Below are positions 16,501 through 20,434 of a stretch of 20,434 nt of DNA, in pieces; positions within the stretch are counted from its first letter, which is position 1; each line of letters starts with the position of its first letter. Origin of the DNA: CAZMLC01 sp964567125 (GTDB lineage Bacteria; Verrucomicrobiota; Kiritimatiellia; RFP12; UBA1067); assembly GCA_964567125.1 (NCBI GenBank), contig CAZMLC010000053.1:1-20434 (forward strand), written 5' to 3'. Position numbers and translations under genes: made by a program. The notes under the pieces were generated by a model, which saw nothing but the letters and a program-made list of their open reading frames with translations, was not told where the DNA came from and searched no databases.

Positions 16501-17540
16501 TCATTTTCCAGGATGAAGAGGCCGCCGACCTTGATATCCAGATACGTTGCAAGAAAGCCCAGCAGCGCCCGGCTGATCGCTTCGAGATCCAGATCGCCGC
16601 GGATGCTGTCGTTCAACTGGGCCTGCCCGGTCTTCAGCCAGTTCTGCCGTGCATTGGCCGCGGTGGTGTCGCGCAGGGAACGGGTCATCTGCGCGAGGGA
16701 ATGCGCGAGTTCATCCTTTTCTGAACGGGGCTGCACGGTGACGTTGTAGTCACCCTTGGCCACGGCGTTCGCCTGCTTGACGACGCCCTTGAAGGTCTCG
16801 ACCATGTTTTTAAACGCGTGGGCCAAAATGCCGACTTCATCCTTGCCGGAAACATCAATGTGCATCTCCAGATCACCGCTGGCAACGGCTTCGGCTGTCT
16901 TCACAAGCGTGTTGACTGCGGCAGCAATATTGCGTGCAATCAGATAGCCGGCGCTAAACGCGATGACTAAGCCGAGCAGGACGCTGAAGATGACCGTCGT
17001 GATGAGGCTGTTGTAGACCGTGCGCGAATTTTTCGCTTCAGTGTCGATCTGCTGTCGGCCCAGATCATGCAGTTTTTCTGCAAGCGAGATGGAAGGATAT
17101 CCGTGCAGGTAGTCCATCTCTTCCATGAGCTTGGCAGCTTCGGGGTTGCCCGCCTGAATCGGCATCGCGAAAATCTTTTCCGCTGCAGCATGGACGCCCG
17201 TGAATTTGGTCTCAAACTGTTCAAGCAACAGCTTCTCTTCCTGCGTCAGGGAGGTGTCCGCTTTCAGCTGGATTAAAAGTTCGCGCAACTCCTGCGCCTG
17301 CTTCCGGTATTCCTCGCTGTATTTGGGATTGGCCGTGATGATGTAGTCGTTGACCGGCATCAGGAGTTTTCCCACCTGAATCTGCAGATCCGCATGTTTC
17401 TCCATTTGTACGGAATGCGTATGGATGGTTTCAAGATGCGCATGAATCGCGACCATGGCGTAGATCGCGATGAGGCCGAGCACGGCCATGATGGCACTGC
17501 CTGACAGGGTTGCGGAAATAATTTTCTTGCCGATTTTCAT
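13591..17540 (-). CDS. Membrane hybrid histidine kinase, TM-sensor-TM-HAMP-GAF-coiled coil-HisKA-HATPase-REC-REC-REC (split by spurious gap)
   Basis: This appears as two frames around a 100-N gap. Collapsing the 55-base duplicate joins them in frame into 1264 residues. Transmembrane helices at ~12-33 and ~178-202 bracket a ~145-residue helical periplasmic sensor domain. HAMP (~203-255) and a second HAMP-like segment (~250-298) follow, then GAF (~316-458) and a long coiled coil (~460-575) built of repeats such as QQEELKVANEELQT. The kinase core has H580 in ANMSHELRTP, N box NLLSNAFKFT (697-706), DSGIGIP and GTGLGL. Three receivers have D926, D1048 and D1195, each with a Lys in the expected place. 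ATG 17540 has AAGGA 7 bases upstream. It is first in the operon, and its stop overlaps cheR by 4 bases. It has MCP-like topology (two membrane helices, HAMP, long cytoplasmic helix) and is the operon's likely signal input. Confidence 0.92.
14981..15190. repeat. Exact 55-bp direct repeat flanking a gap inside the kinase gene
   Basis: Positions 14981-15035 and 15136-15190 are identical (begin GTGAAGACCGAACCC, end CACCGCCGATGA) and border the N run. On the coding strand both encode the end of the HATPase domain (GGEIKMESTLGKGSVF). Deleting 155 bases (15036-15190) restores one open frame of exactly 1265 codons including the stop, strong evidence that the duplicate is a contig overlap. Confidence 0.92.
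15036..15135. other. Assembly gap (100 N), probably spurious
   Basis: Exactly 100 N between identical 55-base ends. It splits the kinase gene artificially and puts the two halves out of frame. Confidence 0.93.
15908..16157 (-). repeat. Coding repeats of a Glu/Gln-rich coiled coil between GAF and HisKA
   Basis: The kinase at this locus encodes imperfect 14-residue units: AQQEELKVANEELQ, TQQEELKVANEELE, SQQEELRVTNEELE, plus the related EERTKALEEQR. At DNA level the 42-base unit is also recognisable (repeated TTCCTCCTGTTGCGTCTGC-like blocks). The heptad pattern indicates a continuous parallel coiled coil (signalling helix) from GAF to the phosphoacceptor helix. Paired E/Q residues beside small residues make it a plausible, unproven target for the CheR/CheB pair downstream. 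Confidence 0.75.
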
Positions 17541-17677
17541 TCGTGAGTCCTTTGCGCCGAAGATGGGCCAATATTACACATAAAAAAGGAAAAAAGGCAC
17601 AATGTTGTACGGCGTTTTCTGGACGGATGAACCGGTAAAAAATCTGAAACGCATTACAAGTACGTGACTTATGAAAA

Positions 17678-17706
17678 ATCGTAGAAGAATATACACGTGA
17701 AGTCAA
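17678..17706 (-). promoter_or_regulatory. Sigma70-like promoter of the kinase-cheR-cheB operon
   Basis: Read leftwards, TTGACT (complement of 17701-17706) and TACGAT (complement of 17678-17683) are separated by 17 bases. Transcription would begin near 17671, giving a leader of about 130 bases before the ATG at 17540. The -35 matches consensus at five of six positions; the -10 is weaker. Confidence 0.5.
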
Positions 17707-17773
17707 GGAGGAAAGAGCATCTGTGAAAAAGCGAAGGGTTTGATTGGTTATCAGCTCGGCCATCCGGCAAAAG

Positions 17774-17810
17774 CAGGGCTGGGGCTCTTTCCGGTATAGA
17801 TCGGACCCTG
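17774..17810. other. Hairpin-forming sequence of unknown role
   Basis: CAGGG (17774-17778) pairs with CCCTG (17806-17810), and TCCG (17790-17793) with CGGA (17802-17805), leaving an 8-base loop and a one-sided internal loop. It lies outside the predicted transcripts of both flanking genes. No T tract follows rightwards; leftwards only CTTTTG follows. Confidence 0.3.
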
Positions 17811-17875
17811 CGGGGTAATTTCGCGCATCCGATGGTGCACCTGAATCAATTGTCAAAATCACATAAAGAAAAGGC

Positions 17876-17904
17876 TTGATTTTGTCTATTATGTATACTA
17901 TAAC
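17876..17904 (+). promoter_or_regulatory. Sigma70-like promoter of the LamG/DUF2341 gene
   Basis: TTGATT (17876-17881) and TATAAC (17899-17904) are 17 bases apart. An overlapping TATACT at 17894-17899 is too close to that -35. Transcription would start around 17910-17912, leaving a leader of about 43 bases. Confidence 0.6.
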
Positions 17905-17908
17905 AGAG

Positions 17909-17945
17909 CCTTCAAAATCGGGAACACTCTCAAAATTGAAGGAGG
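17909..17945 (+). promoter_or_regulatory. 5'-leader hairpin overlapping the ribosome binding site
   Basis: CCTTCAA (17909-17915) is the perfect complement of TTGAAGG (17936-17942), with a 20-base loop. The right arm overlaps the Shine-Dalgarno AAGGAGG (17939-17945), which is 8 bases from the ATG at 17954. The hairpin would partly hide the ribosome site at the very 5' end of the predicted mRNA. Confidence 0.45.
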
Positions 17946-17953
17946 TTCTTTTT

Positions 17954-20434
17954 ATGCAGACAGGAAAAAGGATTCGGGCTGTGTGTGGGCTCGCATGGAT
18001 CGTTGTTATGCCGCATCTTACATGGGGGTTTGATCCCACAGACCTGACGGGATGCGTGATGTGGTTACAGGCCAGTGAGNNNNNNNNNNNNNNNNNNNNN
18101 NNNNNNNNNNNNNNNNNNNNNNNNNNNNNNNNNNNNNNNNNNNNNNNNNNNNNNNNNNNNNNNNNNNNNNNNNNNNNNNCCCTGAATGCGGTCAGCAACC
18201 AGTTTTTTTACGTGAATGGATATGACCTGACGGGCGATTCTTCGAAAAACGTCGCTCCCGGTCGTCTGAGCATCGGCAGCGTCGATGGGTATTCGGATGA
18301 GGGCGATGTGCAGATCTCCGAAGTGATTGCTTATAATCGCGCGCTTGCCGATGAAGAGCGGCAGCAGGTGGAGAGTTATCTGACTGCGCGCTACGCCATT
18401 ACCAGCGAAGGCTTTTCAGGTCCTGTGTGGAGCGGAAACGGTGCCAACAACCGCTGGAGCGAGAGCGCGAACTGGGCACAATCCATGCCTGCTACGCCGA
18501 TGCTTGCGTTTAACGCCAATCGGCAGACGAGTTCCGTCAACGATCTTGCGGGGCTGACGCTGGATAGCGTGATGGTCTGGGATTTAGCCTGGCAGTTTGC
18601 GGGTAATCCAGTGACCCTGAATAACGGTTTCTTCTGCAATTCGGGCGGAGATGTGCTGTGGGGTCTCGACACCGCGTTGCCCATAGGCGCCCATACGTTC
18701 TCTGTGCGTACAGGCAAGCGCCTGACGCTCGCGGGGCTTCTTTCAGGCGCAGGCGGTCTTGCGCTTGGACTCGGTGCGGATTATGCAGGGACACTGAGTC
18801 TGACCTGCGCGACCAATACCTTCACCGGTGCGGTGCTGCTGAAGGGCGGCACGGCTGAGGTGACCACGCTGGCCGATAGCGGACAACCCAGTTCGTTGGG
18901 CGCGGGCGCGGATAGCAATGCAGTCATTGTCCTGGGCAATCGGCGCATGGGTCATAGTGGCGGACTGCGGTATGTGGGGAGCACCTCAGCGGCGACGGAC
19001 CGGCCCTTTGCCTTTATCCGCCGCGCCTCCATTGAGAACAACAGTCCCGCCGGTGCCGCGCTGACGTTCAATGGCGCGTGGGCTGCGGCGGATGCTCCGC
19101 AGGCGGGCTTCGCCTACCTTTCCCTGGGCGGGACGTCAACCGGGATCAACACCATTGCTACGCCGCTTGCCAATGCGCCGGGAGGTGCCAATGCCCTCTT
19201 TGTCAATGTCAAGAGCGGCCTGTGGCGGTTTACCCGGCCCAGCACGTTTACGGGAAATTTCTCGGTTGACGGCGGCATTGCGTTGGCCAACTGCACGGCG
19301 ACGAACGGTCTGGGCACAGGACGCGTGATGGTCATGCCCGGCGGCACGCTGGGCGGCACGGGCGTGGTGACATCATCCGGTTCTGTGCTGCAATATGAAG
19401 GGGCGATTATTTCTCCGGGTGATCCTGCGGTGAATGGCGGCATCGGCTGCCTGACGTATGCGGTGGGTGCAGGACTTGGAAGCGTCCGCTTGCGGTGTCA
19501 GGTTACCGCGCAGACCAACGATTGCGTCAAATTCAATGTGGGCGCTGTTGTGCCGGCGCATATGGTCATTGAAGTCGTTGCGGCTTCCGAGGCGGACTGC
19601 CCGGACCGCGTTCGCATTATCGAGGCGAGTTCCTTGTCGGGGGCAACCGATCTTTCCAGTTGGGAGGTCGAGGGTCCAGGCAATTATCGCCCGGTGCGCG
19701 AAGGGAATACCATTGTCCTGTGCAAAGACAGCGCGCTTGACCTGAGTGCATGGCAGCGGTTCATGCCGATCCGTTTCAAAGGGTATGAAGGCGCTTCCAC
19801 CTTGACCAATTTCCCGGCGTTGATCAACGTGAGTGAGGGCTGTGGAAACAACCGGTTCCATTATGCGGATTGCGCAGCAGGTGGCGCGGATCTGCTCTTC
19901 ACCGATGCGACTGGAGCTCGGTTGAACCATGAGATTGAGACATGGAATACCAATGGCGTATCACACATCTGGGTCCAGGTGCCGGCCTTGAAGCGCAGCA
20001 CGGTGATTACCCTGTATTGGAAGAATCCCGCGCTCGATCCGCGCCGCATGGCTTTCCGTCCTACTGATCTGCCGAATTGCGGACTCTGGCTGGATGCCGG
20101 ACAGGGTATCACCGCCAATGGCTCGGGCCTTGTCTCCACATGGACCGATCAATCCGGCAACGGACGCCACGCGACGCAGCCTTCGTCGGGGGCGCAGCCT
20201 GCCTGGGTCACAAATGCCGTGAATGGATTGCCGGCCCTGCGCTTCGAGGCAATCGGGACCAAAGACGGCATGGTCACAGGATGGAGCGCCACCAATACGC
20301 CCTACACCTATTTCGTGGCCGCTGCGTTTCGCACAAATTCAGGGGGCTTTGCCTGGCGGCGCGTCCTGCAAGGTTCTGTAGGGTATAACTGCGGGTTCGC
20401 GATGCAGGAGCAAGGTAAGTTCTTCCTCTTCACC
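17954..20434 (+). CDS. Large secreted surface protein: LamG-like, beta-repeat (autotransporter type), DUF2341-like, LamG-like; partial
   Basis: ATG 17954 is placed by AAGGAGG 8 bases upstream. Residues 1-~28 are a signal peptide (KRIRAVCGLAWIVVMPHLTWG). The mature protein opens with DPTDLTGCVMWLQASE, typical of LamG/ConA-like modules in this kind of protein. After a gap, the end of that module (DVQISEVIAYNRALADEERQ) leads into a glycine/threonine-rich repeat region (about 18420-19500; e.g. YAGTLSLTCATNTFTGAV, GGTLGGTGVV) like autotransporter-associated beta strands. A DUF2341-like module (about 19760-20040; FKGYEGASTLTNFPALINVS, DLLFTDATGARLNHEIETWN) follows. A second LamG-like module (CGLWLDAGQGI, DQSGNGRHATQ) begins near 20080 and is cut by the window edge. 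It is probably a cell-surface or secreted adhesion or glycan-binding protein. There is no stop in this frame from 18182 to the end. The gap is in frame, but that may be chance. Confidence 0.85.
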   Translation, partial: MQTGKRIRAVCGLAWIVVMPHLTWGFDPTDLTGCVMWLQASEXXXXXXXXXXXXXXXXXXXXXXXXXXXXXXXXXXLNAVSNQFFYVNGYDLTGDSSKNVAPGRLSIGSVDGYSDEGDVQISEVIAYNRALADEERQQVESYLTARYAITSEGFSGPVWSGNGANNRWSESANWAQSMPATPMLAFNANRQTSSVNDLAGLTLDSVMVWDLAWQFAGNPVTLNNGFFCNSGGDVLWGLDTALPIGAHTFSVRTGKRLTLAGLLSGAGGLALGLGADYAGTLSLTCATNTFTGAVLLKGGTAEVTTLADSGQPSSLGAGADSNAVIVLGNRRMGHSGGLRYVGSTSAATDRPFAFIRRASIENNSPAGAALTFNGAWAAADAPQAGFAYLSLGGTSTGINTIATPLANAPGGANALFVNVKSGLWRFTRPSTFTGNFSVDGGIALANCTATNGLGTGRVMVMPGGTLGGTGVVTSSGSVLQYEGAIISPGDPAVNGGIGCLTYAVGAGLGSVRLRCQVTAQTNDCVKFNVGAVVPAHMVIEVVAASEADCPDRVRIIEASSLSGATDLSSWEVEGPGNYRPVREGNTIVLCKDSALDLSAWQRFMPIRFKGYEGASTLTNFPALINVSEGCGNNRFHYADCAAGGADLLFTDATGARLNHEIETWNTNGVSHIWVQVPALKRSTVITLYWKNPALDPRRMAFRPTDLPNCGLWLDAGQGITANGSGLVSTWTDQSGNGRHATQPSSGAQPAWVTNAVNGLPALRFEAIGTKDGMVTGWSATNTPYTYFVAAAFRTNSGGFAWRRVLQGSVGYNCGFAMQEQGKFFLFT
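18080..18179. other. Assembly gap (100 N), real missing sequence
   Basis: Exactly 100 N, and the flanks share no repeat. The gap removes the core of a LamG-like module: its first ~15 residues are left of the gap and its last ~70 to the right. Modules of this type are roughly 200 residues, so several hundred bases may be missing. That size estimate is inference. Confidence 0.85.

Larger units (their letters stand above)
17541..17953. other. 413-bp divergent intergenic region
   Basis: It separates the leftward kinase operon from the rightward LamG-type gene. It holds a leftward promoter near 17678-17706, a rightward promoter near 17876-17904, a leader hairpin over the rightward ribosome site, and an unexplained hairpin at 17774-17810. 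Read leftwards, the kinase leader contains two T6 tracts (complement of 17583-17597) without a stable stem before them. Confidence 0.6.

Noticed and set aside
17583..17597. Two T6 tracts in the kinase operon leader as a terminator or attenuator
   Set aside because: The only preceding symmetry (ACAACATTGT) has a 2-base loop and cannot form a stable stem.

Overview
The window looks like a draft metagenome scaffold from a moderately GC-rich bacterium of the Planctomycetes-Verrucomicrobia-Chlamydiae (PVC) group, most likely a Kiritimatiellota or Lentisphaerota relative. This placement is inferred from gene families and was not tested. The pointers are a very large secreted protein with LamG-like, autotransporter-type beta-repeat and DUF2341-like parts, an HzsA-related periplasmic cytochrome, a stand-alone IMP cyclohydrolase domain, and long hybrid-kinase operons. 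The sequence holds four 100-N scaffold gaps. Two of them are flanked on both sides by the same exact 55-bp sequence, which points to unmerged contig overlaps rather than missing DNA. No tRNA, rRNA, CRISPR array, insertion sequence or integrase was seen.

Layout. 1-497 (-): 3'-truncated small membrane protein. 654-4091 (-): exported HzsA-related c-type cytochrome with an NPCBM-like N-terminal domain. 4164-5003 (+), divergent: soluble iron-sulfur protein (2Fe-2S plus NuoG/DPYD-like and 4Fe-4S segments), interrupted by a gap. 5010-5873 (-) and 5878-6558 (-): a two-gene unit of stand-alone IMP cyclohydrolase followed by class I fumarase alpha subunit, with no beta subunit next to it. 6774-6824 (-): terminator-like hairpin ending the large operon upstream.

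6903-17540 (-) is one tightly coupled operon transcribed leftwards: membrane hybrid kinase with HAMP, GAF and three receivers (1264 aa once the gap is collapsed), CheR methyltransferase, receiver-less CheB methylesterase, BarA-like hybrid kinase with an HPt domain, and a PAS hybrid kinase with two N-terminal receivers. Neighbouring genes overlap by 4 bases or are 1 base apart. There is no MCP, CheA, CheW, DNA-binding regulator or GGDEF/EAL output. In total there are three kinase cores, nine receiver domains (two degenerate) and one HPt. The system therefore appears to be a multi-kinase phosphorelay carrying a protein-methylation module borrowed from chemotaxis; its output must be encoded elsewhere.

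17541-17953 is a divergent intergenic region with credible sigma70-like promoters in both directions and a 5'-leader hairpin that overlaps the ribosome binding site of the rightward gene. 17954 to the right edge (+): the start of a giant secreted LamG / beta-repeat / DUF2341 / LamG protein, interrupted by a gap and cut by the window end.
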